Assembly (NCBI GenBank): GCA_029838195.1
Contig: JALGVJ010000035.1
Location: 1-37,536, forward strand
Length of the DNA stretch: 37,536 nucleotides
Direction: 5' to 3'
Source: Promethearchaeota archaeon
Lineage (GTDB): Archaea > Asgardarchaeota > Lokiarchaeia > Sigyniarchaeales > SOKP01
The translations under genes and the position numbers were made by a program. The stretch's first letter is position 1, and every line of letters begins with the position of its first letter. This document shows, piece after piece, positions 15,370 to 23,526 of the stretch. The notes under the pieces were generated by a model that searched no databases, was not told the DNA's origin, and worked only from the letters and a program-made list of their open reading frames with translations.

Positions 15370-17238
15370 GTGAAGAAAAACATATTTTTCCATATCATGC
15401 GAAGAAAAACGCTCTTAATTTATTTTTCCCTTGTAATTTTCACCATTATCCTTTTAGTTTCAAATTTCCCGATTAATAGTTATGATGAGGAAATTGAAAC
15501 GAATTACAGGGGAGATTTAGAGAGTTCTGCTACTTTAGAAGATCAAAATAAATTGGTAATTACTAAAATAAATAGAGAAGTAAATCTAACACGGTATGGT
15601 TTGGTAGATATTAGTGATGAATTAGAAATTAAAAACGTTAATGACAATCCCGTAGATTCGTTCTTATTTGGAATTCCAAAACTTCATGCGGAGGATTTGG
15701 TGTATTTAGAAGTTCTTGGAGATCAAAAAAGCTCTTTATATTATCAAAGAAAATACAAGATTGTAGATCAATTTGAATTAATAGAAGTTTATTTGGATGA
15801 TCCAATATTACCCCTGGAAACGATCAATGTATCCATTATTCAGACATATAAAGATCGCTTAGAATATGGTATTGTCGGATTTCAACAGCAAGTGAATTAT
15901 ACGGGTTATATCTATCCCATTTTACCGTACACGGCACAAGGAGATAATCTCATATCGACCTTTAGAATTCCTGACAGTGCCACCTTTATTGACCAGCCAG
16001 ATGCCGTAGATAATACCATTTCTTATAACTTCACAACCTATTTTACAAATAGAAAACAAATTGATCCGTTATTATCAAATCTCGGTGCGAAAATGAATGT
16101 TTCCCTTGCTTTTTCCGAAAATACGTATACGAAAATAGAAATGGTCGAATTAACCAGAGAAATTTATATTTCGTCATGGGGTATTATTAAAATAAGCGAA
16201 GAATACGTGCTTCAAAATAAAGGAGAAATCGATGTTTCCAGAATTACTCTCATCGTTCCAGGCGCAGCAAAGAGCATTCGAGTACATGATAAATTAGGTG
16301 AGTTATCAGGTGTAGTAATCGATCCTGCTTATAATTATACTTTTGAAGAAAAAGAAGTGAATATTGATTTTTCCATTAATCGAATCAGAATTGGAAAGAA
16401 CTCAAAATTTCGATTTACTTTAGAATATAATTTACCCATTGAAAATTACATGAGTTTTAACTGGATTTTAGAATCCATCCACTTGAATATTTTTACTACA
16501 AAATATGACTTTTTAGGAAGAGATCAAACAATTAAAATAATCTTAGATGGTGTATATCGAATAAATTTTATATCTCATCCACCTGATGCCATTGAATATG
16601 AAATAGATAAAAAGATCCTTATTTATCATGAAGAAATAGTGAGTCCAAAAGAAAAAAAATTTATTCAATTCACATTTACCATAGATATATTTAACCTCCT
16701 TCTTAGACCACTCGCGATTATTCTTTGTCTAATAGGAATTTCCTCAATCTTCGTAGTTGTCGTGAAAACACGAAAGAAAGAAGTGGGTCTACTGATCCCT
16801 AAAGAAATTATCCCATCCACCGAAATTAGAGAATTTTGCTTGTTATATGAAGAGAAAAGCGCTCTATTAATTGAAAATAGAAATTTACTCGAAGATTTAA
16901 GGTATAAAAAAGTATCTAAACCTAAATTTAAAAATATCATTACTAGAAATGAAAAAAGGATAGAAGAAATCAATAAGGATTTAGAACCGCTGCAAGAAAT
17001 TCTTATAGAAACAAATGAAACCTTTGCGAATATCATAAAGCGACTTGAAGTTTTAGATGCAGAAAGACAATCTATTAAGGATAGCTTGAATCTTCTCGAA
17101 ATTCGCTATAAAAAAGGAAAATTACCCTCTAAAACAGCTTATGAGAAATTAACACGTGATTTCATTAAACGGCGTAATAAAGTCGATCGAACTATCGATC
17201 GGTTGATTCAGCAATTACGTTCGTATCTCTTAAAATGA
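15370..17238 (+). CDS. Ribophorin I (OST1)-like oligosaccharyltransferase subunit
   Basis: Ribophorin I is a non-catalytic subunit of the eukaryotic complex that transfers glycans to asparagine during protein translocation. This 622-residue protein matches its whole plan. It has a signal or anchor segment (about 14-32), two extracytoplasmic beta domains (about 60-250 and 258-440), one membrane helix (444-466) and a 155-residue cytoplasmic coiled coil. Segment by segment it parallels the human protein as I recall it: REIYISSWGIIKISEEY (263-279) against RVIEVSHWGNIAVEENV, LEYNLPIENY (351-360) against VGYNLPSYEY, and the tail KKGKLPSKTAYEKL near 581-594 against GKLKKDTYIENEKL. Six N-x-S/T sites (N72, N153, N176, N220, N243, N322) lie outside the membrane. 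GTG start; no ribosome-binding site seen. The call is by motif and topology, not by a search. Confidence 0.82.
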   Translation: MKKNIFFHIMRRKTLLIYFSLVIFTIILLVSNFPINSYDEEIETNYRGDLESSATLEDQNKLVITKINREVNLTRYGLVDISDELEIKNVNDNPVDSFLFGIPKLHAEDLVYLEVLGDQKSSLYYQRKYKIVDQFELIEVYLDDPILPLETINVSIIQTYKDRLEYGIVGFQQQVNYTGYIYPILPYTAQGDNLISTFRIPDSATFIDQPDAVDNTISYNFTTYFTNRKQIDPLLSNLGAKMNVSLAFSENTYTKIEMVELTREIYISSWGIIKISEEYVLQNKGEIDVSRITLIVPGAAKSIRVHDKLGELSGVVIDPAYNYTFEEKEVNIDFSINRIRIGKNSKFRFTLEYNLPIENYMSFNWILESIHLNIFTTKYDFLGRDQTIKIILDGVYRINFISHPPDAIEYEIDKKILIYHEEIVSPKEKKFIQFTFTIDIFNLLLRPLAIILCLIGISSIFVVVVKTRKKEVGLLIPKEIIPSTEIREFCLLYEEKSALLIENRNLLEDLRYKKVSKPKFKNIITRNEKRIEEINKDLEPLQEILIETNETFANIIKRLEVLDAERQSIKDSLNLLEIRYKKGKLPSKTAYEKLTRDFIKRRNKVDRTIDRLIQQLRSYLLK

Positions 17239-17310
17239 TCATTATTATTCAAGACTTTTAATATCTGCTTTCTTTATATTACTAAATTAATAAAAAAATA
17301 TTCATGTAAA

Positions 17311-17940
17311 ATGAAACCTTGGCTCTTTGATATCCTCGCATGTCCTATTGATAAACATTTTCCACTTAAATTATTTATCTTTGGATACGAAACCCCAATC
17401 GAAAAATTTCAATCAATTCTAAATATTTATGCCCACAGAGATTTAAAATTAATAAAAAATAAAAAAATCGTGGAGATTTCCAAGGAAAACGAAAATTTGG
17501 TCGTCAAAGATAACATCATTTTAGATTTTACGCCCCTCGATCAATACCTTAAAAAAATTATTGCTAGTATCGAAGAATTGGAACACGTGGAAGATCGATC
17601 GGGCAATGAACTAAGTATCAAGTGTTTTGAACTCAGTAGGACAACAATAAAACAAAAATTACTAGAATTCCAAGACCACATGAAACCGGAAAAGCTCGAC
17701 TCTATATTACCAGAATTAGTATTCTTAAATCAGGTAAAATTGGAAATGGAAATTGAGACCGGAATACTATTTTGTGAAAAATGCAAGCGATGGTATCCCA
17801 TTGTTGAAACTATCCCCCAAATGCTTCCCGATCAATATAGAGAGAAAAATAAAGATCTTGAATTCCTAAAAAACCATCGACACTTTCTACTTGACAAATT
17901 TTTTAATCAAGATTTAAAACCTTTTACCCTCAATTCATGA
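17311..17940 (+). CDS. Trm112 family zinc protein, long form
   Basis: Trm112 is a small zinc-binding protein that binds and activates several methyltransferases acting on tRNA, rRNA and release factors. The start MKPWLFDILACPIDKHFPL and the C-terminal block GILFCEKCKRWYPIVETIPQ with MLPD are diagnostic. The visible zinc ligands are C11, C155 and C158; position 14 is Asp rather than Cys, as I also recall for haloarchaeal Trm112 (Cys-Pro-Met-Asp-Lys). At 209 residues it is much longer than haloarchaeal forms because about 130 residues, mostly helical, are inserted between the two zinc half-sites; yeast Trm112 has a shorter insert. It lies 72 bases after the ribophorin I-like gene on the same strand and may be co-transcribed. 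Confidence 0.85.
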   Translation: MKPWLFDILACPIDKHFPLKLFIFGYETPIEKFQSILNIYAHRDLKLIKNKKIVEISKENENLVVKDNIILDFTPLDQYLKKIIASIEELEHVEDRSGNELSIKCFELSRTTIKQKLLEFQDHMKPEKLDSILPELVFLNQVKLEMEIETGILFCEKCKRWYPIVETIPQMLPDQYREKNKDLEFLKNHRHFLLDKFFNQDLKPFTLNS

Positions 17941-18101
17941 CCTAACTTCCTCTTCCTCATCAATGAATTAATATAGGTAAAAAAAATATTTATTGAATGT
18001 AGCATTCTTCCCCACATCTTTTAAGTATAACCCATAATGGAAATAAATAACTATTTTATTATTAAAAAATCTCTCTCTATTAAAAAATACGAGCAAATTT
18101 T

Positions 18102-18203
18102 AGCCCGGTGGTGTAGTGGACAAGCATATGGGGCTTTGAGATGCTTTAATCTCCTAGAGCATGAAGAAACCCCGTGACCACGGTTCGAATCCGTGCCGGG
18201 CTA
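18102..18203 (+). tRNA. tRNA-Gln (anticodon TTG) with a 29-base intron
   Basis: The acceptor stem is AGCCCGG (18102-18108) with CCGGGCT (18196-18202), and the discriminator is A18203. The D-stem is GTGT (18111-18114) with GCAT. The T-arm is CACGG-TTCGAAT-CCGTG (18179-18195). The anticodon stem TGGGG (18129-18133) pairs with CCCCG (18170-18174); the loop C-T-TTG-A gives anticodon TTG (18136-18138). The A1-U72 pair suits archaeal tRNA-Gln, which is normally charged with Glu and then amidated. An intron at 18140-18168 interrupts positions 37/38. CTTT pairs with GAAG (one G-U) between three-base bulges GAG and AAA, an exact bulge-helix-bulge, followed by an inner ATGCT/AGCAT stem. CCA is not encoded. 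Confidence 0.95.
18140..18168 (+). other. tRNA intron (bulge-helix-bulge, position 37/38)
   Basis: The intron is bounded by the two three-base bulges of the splicing motif, GAG (18138-18140) and AAA (18167-18169), each cut after its second base by the archaeal splicing endonuclease. The inner hairpin ATGCT (18141-18145) with AGCAT (18158-18162) has a 12-base loop. Removal joins A37 to A38 and restores a seven-base anticodon loop. Confidence 0.88.
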
Positions 18204-18492
18204 TTAATTATCTCTTTTATCATGTTCATATTTTTCAAATTAAAGCTTTTTCTCATTCTATTTTCATTTATTCTTCATAAAAATTGAATTTGAAATAGTA
18301 TTTTAGATTAAAAAAAGATTTAGATTAAATTCAAGCAATTAGAAAAGTAATTACTATAAAGGATTCTAATTAAATTTGGGTTAAATTTAAAATTTGATCA
18401 TTGGTTATTTTTTATTTACCATCAATTTAGACTCTAAATACTTTATAAGATATCGTAAAAGATTTTTAATAAGAAAGGTTTAAACACTAAAC

Positions 18493-19848
18493 ATGACATC
18501 ATTTTCAGCGTTACAATGGGGTTTTTTAGAAGTCTTGTATTTACTACTCATTTTTATCGTGGTGTTTTTTATTACGTTTATAATATCTTCTCCGATGATT
18601 AAATTTTTAAAGAAGAGAGGGTATGTCGGTCATGATATTCATAAAAATGCTAAACCTGAGGTACCGGAATCTGGGGGGCTAATAATAGTTATTGGGATTA
18701 GTATTGGGGCATTATTACTAATGTTTTTTTTTCCAATGTTTTTAAATGAGATACTAATTTTTCTGATAACGATCTTAATTTCTGGCTTAATCGGATTCAT
18801 TGATGATCGTTTTAAATTGCGTCCATTAATAAAGATCTTGCTCACCATGTTTACGGGAAGCGTGTTATTCTTGGCTAATTATTTTGGGTTTATTAATATT
18901 ACCTCGCCTACGGTTCCCTTTTTAGGGAAATTAAGATTAACTATTATTTACCCTTTTGCGGCCCCCATAATTGTAGCTGTTTTTACAAATACAGTTAACA
19001 TGCTTGAGGGATATAATGGAGAAGGATCGGGGACGTGCTTAATAGCTTGTATATTTTTATTAATATGTGCCATCTTATGGGATTCTGTAGAAGCCTTGAT
19101 GTTTATCATGATTGGTATTGGGGTATTAATTCCTTTTTTCATTTATAATAAATATCCCTCTCAAGTTTTTCCTGGAGATATAGGGACGTTAAGTTTGGGG
19201 GCATTAATGGCGTGTATTGCATTATTTGGTTCGCTTGAAGCTGCTGTTTTCTCTGCCTTATTGCTTCACGTGTTTAATAGCTTTTACGTGTTAATTTCGG
19301 TACGAGGGTTTCTGGAAAGTTCAAGTATTCAAGGAAAAATTGATGATATCGTGCTTCTCGAGAATGATAAAATTGCGGCTTCCACAAATAAAAAAGCCGT
19401 ATTAACCATACCAAGATTATTATTAGCAAGAGGGCCTTTATCAGAGCCGGATTTATTAAAATACATTTATATAATTACCGTGTCATGTGGTTTTTTTTCT
19501 CTCATGACGACAACGTTGATGATGGCAAGCGTGGGACGAATGACGTATTTTTATAGCGGAGTAATTTCAAGCTTATTATTAATTCCGGTTTTTATTTTTT
19601 TAAAATTGTTTCCAAGAATTCGAGGTATCATTATCTTAATGCTATTATTAATCGGAAGTGGATTTGTTTTCTTAATTTTGATTGATATATATATCATGCC
19701 AATAGAAATGGAGCATTTTCAGATCTTTACCATTCAAATCCCTGTGAATATTTTATTGTCTCTTCTTCTCCTTACTCCGGGTTTACTAATTTGGTATGTA
19801 GTGACCATTAAATATTTTAATTTTGCAATAAAACACGCAAGGGAATGA
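18493..19848 (+). CDS. Polyprenyl-phosphate N-acetylglucosamine-1-phosphate transferase, ALG7/DPAGT1-like
   Basis: Enzymes of this MraY/WecA/ALG7 family move a sugar-1-phosphate from a UDP-sugar to dolichyl or undecaprenyl phosphate, the first step of lipid-linked glycan synthesis. The 451-residue protein has about ten membrane helices. The conserved cytoplasmic motifs are present: the PESGG loop (58-62), GFIDDR with D104-D105, TNTVNMLEGYNG (165-176) and the nucleotide-binding FPGDIG (226-231, D229). The wording of the last two blocks resembles the eukaryotic ALG7/DPAGT1 and archaeal AglH forms more than bacterial MraY. Lying about 1.3 kb from the ribophorin I-like gene, it probably starts the glycan that oligosaccharyltransferase later transfers. 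AAAGGT upstream of the ATG is a fair ribosome-binding site. Confidence 0.88.
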   Translation: MTSFSALQWGFLEVLYLLLIFIVVFFITFIISSPMIKFLKKRGYVGHDIHKNAKPEVPESGGLIIVIGISIGALLLMFFFPMFLNEILIFLITILISGLIGFIDDRFKLRPLIKILLTMFTGSVLFLANYFGFINITSPTVPFLGKLRLTIIYPFAAPIIVAVFTNTVNMLEGYNGEGSGTCLIACIFLLICAILWDSVEALMFIMIGIGVLIPFFIYNKYPSQVFPGDIGTLSLGALMACIALFGSLEAAVFSALLLHVFNSFYVLISVRGFLESSSIQGKIDDIVLLENDKIAASTNKKAVLTIPRLLLARGPLSEPDLLKYIYIITVSCGFFSLMTTTLMMASVGRMTYFYSGVISSLLLIPVFIFLKLFPRIRGIIILMLLLIGSGFVFLILIDIYIMPIEMEHFQIFTIQIPVNILLSLLLLTPGLLIWYVVTIKYFNFAIKHARE

Positions 19849-20037
19849 ATCCCATTATTACAAGATGGTTTGCTCCTAATACCTTTTATAATAAACGCGT
19901 TATTTTTTGATTTTACCTTAATCAATAAAAATTTAAATAAACAAAATAAAAATCTTTTTTATTGGGCTTTTTAATTAACTAACCTTAAAAATAATTAATA
20001 ACATAAAAAAATACAATCGTTAAAGAGGCTCTTTCGG

Positions 20038-22533
20038 GTGAGAAAAAACTATAGAATTTTTACCTGCATTATCTATTATTTAGCTTCTCTCTTTTTTTTT
20101 ACATTCATTCTCGTTTTGCTCTATCACGATAATTGGAATGTCTTGTTTTTAGATTGGACCTTTTATCCAATGATGATTTTTTACTTTTTTTCTTTGGAAG
20201 AAATGTACTCTTGGGCAAAGATTAACAGGCGGAGTGAATTGTCGGATATAGTAGCAATATTTTTCTTCTTGTTCGTGATTTTATTCTTTACTAAAGATTT
20301 ATTAACATCTTTAATGGGCGCTTTTGCCATTTATTTATGGGCCGGTGTTATAGAATTAAAAGAATACCCCGTAATTAATAAAATTTTAGCAATTTCTTTA
20401 ATTACTTACAATATAATTTTTATTGCAGGGCTTATTTCTTTTTTCACCGCTAATCCTTTATTTCTAAATACAACTATCTCATTTTCGTTTTGGATAATAT
20501 TGCTCTTGGGATTTCTATTTTTCGGAAGAAAGTACCTTATAATTTTTCGTTTCATGTCGCCCTCTTATTTAACTTTATTTTTATATATTATCGCTTGGTT
20601 AGGCGTGGTTTTCATTAATCATTATACACCGCTTAATTTCATGGATTACATTTATATCGTGTTAATCGGCGTTAATTGGCTTGTTTATTTTCTCTCCGGT
20701 GCTATATTAGATAAACTATTAGGAATTAAAAGAGTTAAAGACGAAAGCATGATTAAATTAGTAGAAAATGTTAAAGACGATATAGGATTAAATAAAAAGG
20801 TTAAAGTAGGTCATGGAAAATATCCCATTTTAAACGCTATGGCATATGGGCCGATTTTTGATAATCGAATTGTCATTATCGCTGAAGATTTAAATCAAGT
20901 CCCTCCCGATGAATTAAAAGGAATAGTTTCCCATGAATTAGCTCACGTGAAAGGGCATCATACATTAATATTGACAATTATCGCGTCCATTGATTTATTA
21001 ATTCGGATGTTATTTAATATCCCTGCCACGCTCTATGATTACACGTTTGGTAATCCTTCTATGCCACTTATCGTTTTTATTGCGGTAAATATAGGGTTTT
21101 ATATCATCATTTACGTGTTTGTCAGATATTTAGAAGGATTAGCGGATCTAACTTCTAAAAAAGCCGGATATTCTAAAGAACTCGCTAAAGCGTTATATAC
21201 TTTGGAAAGCTTTTACGTGGAAGGTAAAGAAATAGGAATCAATACTATGCTATTATGTGATGAGAAAGTCTCTCAAGAGAATAAATTATTAGATTATCTT
21301 GAAACCGCTCAATATATAAATAATTCCCTGATTAAACCATCGAAAATTTCATTAATTTCTAACATCTTAAATTCGCATCCCCCTACTTTCTTTCGAATTG
21401 CAGCATTATTAGGAAAAGATCTCGATGCAAAAGTGGAAGCCGTGTTGCCCTTCATATGTCTGGTTAATAAAATACAATCGCGTTATTCTCTACGTTTTGA
21501 TGCTGCTCGCTTGGCATTTAAGGAAATTGCTAACGAAAAATTTAAAACTGCTTTTAACGTTTCAAGTATCCCCGATCTCATGGTAAAATTTGAAAAAAAA
21601 AACCATTATAGATTTGATTTGGGTAAAACATTTATATTTATAGATAAACGTAATGAGTTTATTTTTTTAGGAAAATTATTAGATGTGCAATTTTCTGATG
21701 ATGTGAGCGATACAGACCTTTTAATCACGGAAAATCTCAATGATCGAAAAATATATAACTTGAAATCCTCGTTATATTCCAGAATTCCTGTTTTCTTAAA
21801 TGAGAAATATCCTTTAAAAAATAAACATCTAATAAATTTAAAAAAGATTGAAATTGATGAGACTAAAATAAAAGTCTATTATATTTTTGAAAATGAAAGT
21901 AAGAAAATTGTACGTAAATCCATTAAAAAATTTAAATTACCAAATCCCGTCAGCTTACTTGAAAAATTAGAAAACAAAATTCTATTTCTAAAATTAAAAG
22001 GAATAATTCAAATGGTTAAATGTACCAAAATTAAAATTAATAATGTGTGGAATCAATCAATAATTAAAGTATCCCCGTTGGATGCCTACCATCGCTTATC
22101 AAGAATCTCTTTTCAATTAAAAGAGCTCATTATTCGTCCTAAAACGATTCACTTTTCAATAAAAAAGGATAAAAAAAATAGAGAAGCCCTTCTTAAAATA
22201 TTTAAATGGGCATGTCGTGAAAAAATCAAAATTTCCTTTTTTTTGAAAAAACCCGTTAATAATATTGAAAAAGGATATATTAGTAAAATTGAAATTCGAC
22301 CTAATGCTGATAATTTGGAACGTGAAATTAAAAAGGATTACTCTCGATTTAACATTTTAGTGAATAACATGTTTGGAAACAAGATAATTCTCTCCAGTGA
22401 ATTAATTGAATCCATTTCATTTGAACATGATACGGCTTTACTTCAAAAAAAGTCAGAAACTAGCATTTTTAGCAAAATTGGCTACAAGATTTTAAAAAAT
22501 TGGAAACCTCGGGAAATTTGGTACCTCAAATAA
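20038..22533 (+). CDS. Membrane-bound M48-family zinc metallopeptidase with a large C-terminal region
   Basis: The protein has three parts. Residues 1-225 hold about seven hydrophobic segments. Residues 240-450 form an HtpX/Ste24-type M48 peptidase: zinc site H299-E300-L-A-H303 in SHELAHVKGHH, third ligand E366 and the ExxxD partner D370 (RYLEGLADLTSKKAG), with two membrane segments between them. Residues 460-831 are a lysine-rich soluble region of about 370 residues that I do not recognise. M48 enzymes degrade damaged membrane proteins (HtpX) or trim prenylated proteins (Ste24); those are usually 280-450 residues long, so 831 is exceptional. The GTG start at 20038 has AAAGAGG nine bases upstream. 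UbiA and PHP genes follow closely and are likely in the same transcript. Confidence 0.85.
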   Translation: MRKNYRIFTCIIYYLASLFFFTFILVLLYHDNWNVLFLDWTFYPMMIFYFFSLEEMYSWAKINRRSELSDIVAIFFFLFVILFFTKDLLTSLMGAFAIYLWAGVIELKEYPVINKILAISLITYNIIFIAGLISFFTANPLFLNTTISFSFWIILLLGFLFFGRKYLIIFRFMSPSYLTLFLYIIAWLGVVFINHYTPLNFMDYIYIVLIGVNWLVYFLSGAILDKLLGIKRVKDESMIKLVENVKDDIGLNKKVKVGHGKYPILNAMAYGPIFDNRIVIIAEDLNQVPPDELKGIVSHELAHVKGHHTLILTIIASIDLLIRMLFNIPATLYDYTFGNPSMPLIVFIAVNIGFYIIIYVFVRYLEGLADLTSKKAGYSKELAKALYTLESFYVEGKEIGINTMLLCDEKVSQENKLLDYLETAQYINNSLIKPSKISLISNILNSHPPTFFRIAALLGKDLDAKVEAVLPFICLVNKIQSRYSLRFDAARLAFKEIANEKFKTAFNVSSIPDLMVKFEKKNHYRFDLGKTFIFIDKRNEFIFLGKLLDVQFSDDVSDTDLLITENLNDRKIYNLKSSLYSRIPVFLNEKYPLKNKHLINLKKIEIDETKIKVYYIFENESKKIVRKSIKKFKLPNPVSLLEKLENKILFLKLKGIIQMVKCTKIKINNVWNQSIIKVSPLDAYHRLSRISFQLKELIIRPKTIHFSIKKDKKNREALLKIFKWACREKIKISFFLKKPVNNIEKGYISKIEIRPNADNLEREIKKDYSRFNILVNNMFGNKIILSSELIESISFEHDTALLQKKSETSIFSKIGYKILKNWKPREIWYLK

Positions 22534-22567
22534 AATTTATTTTTTAAGGGGATTTACATAAATTATC

Positions 22568-23515
22568 ATGAAGAAAAAAATAAAGAGCTTTCTTAACCTC
22601 TTCAGAATCCGACAATATTATAAAAATGGATTAATTTTTATCGGAGCATTTTTTAGTAGGAATATTTTAAATGTTTCTTTATACCCCTTGTTAATATTAG
22701 GATTTATTATTTTGTGTTTTACTTCTTCAATTAATTACATAATTAATGATATTGTGGACATTGAAAACGATAAAAATCATCCTGAAAAATTGAAAAAAAA
22801 GCCGTTAGCTTCAGGAGATATTTCTATTGTCACGGCAATAATTACGCTTATTGTGTTGTCAATTTTTATCGCCTCAACATTCATTATTTTTATTAAAAAT
22901 TTAAATTTTCTATTCATGGTTCTTTTAATCATATTAACAGGACAATCTTATAATCATTTTTTTAAAAAACATGCTTTTATTGATATCCTCGTTCTCTCTT
23001 TAGGTTATCTCTGGAGAGCCTTAGCAGGGTGCTTGTTGATAGATGTATTCATTTCGGCATGGTTATTTTTAGCTACTATAGAAATCGCTTTATTCTTGGT
23101 TATTGCTAAAAGAAAGGGAGATCTGCTACTATTAGGTGAAAATAATGCTGTTGAACACAAGAAATCTTATGACCAATATTCCCTTAAATTATTGGAACAA
23201 TTCCACGTGCTCATTGCCGGATCCATTTTCATGACATATTCTCTTTATTTAATCTTGAGTTTTAAATTATTTTCAGCAGAAGAAGTTAACATTCAACAAT
23301 ATTTTGTGGTTCTCACGATTCCTTTACTCTTATACATTATCATGCGATACATGTATTTAACCTCTTCAAAGCCAAAAATAGCACGTAATCCTGAACTTAT
23401 TTTTTTTGATAAAGGTGTTCTTATTGCAGGAATTTCCATCTTCTTAATTTTAGCTTATTCTTTTTATTTTGATGTAATTCTTAATTTTTTATCTACTCTA
23501 TTAAAATTACAGTAG
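22568..23515 (+). CDS. UbiA-family prenyltransferase, polyprenyl-phosphate phosphoribosyltransferase-like
   Basis: UbiA enzymes move a prenyl group to an acceptor using two aspartate-rich magnesium sites in the membrane. The 315-residue protein has about eight to nine membrane helices. The first site is N60-D61-IV-D64-IEN-D68-KNHPEKLKKKPLASGD. The HPEK...PLASG wording and the start FRIRQYYKNGLIFIGAFF resemble decaprenyl-phosphate phosphoribosyltransferase, which attaches phosphoribose from PRPP to a polyprenyl phosphate, more than the quinone or heme branches. The second site lies near QSYNHFFKKHAFIDIL (about 125-140). An ATG follows the M48 gene after 34 bases, and its own stop codon overlaps the ribosome-binding site of the PHP gene. 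Confidence 0.85.
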   Translation: MKKKIKSFLNLFRIRQYYKNGLIFIGAFFSRNILNVSLYPLLILGFIILCFTSSINYIINDIVDIENDKNHPEKLKKKPLASGDISIVTAIITLIVLSIFIASTFIIFIKNLNFLFMVLLIILTGQSYNHFFKKHAFIDILVLSLGYLWRALAGCLLIDVFISAWLFLATIEIALFLVIAKRKGDLLLLGENNAVEHKKSYDQYSLKLLEQFHVLIAGSIFMTYSLYLILSFKLFSAEEVNIQQYFVVLTIPLLLYIIMRYMYLTSSKPKIARNPELIFFDKGVLIAGISIFLILAYSFYFDVILNFLSTLLKLQ

Positions 23516-23526
23516 GAGTATTCTAA

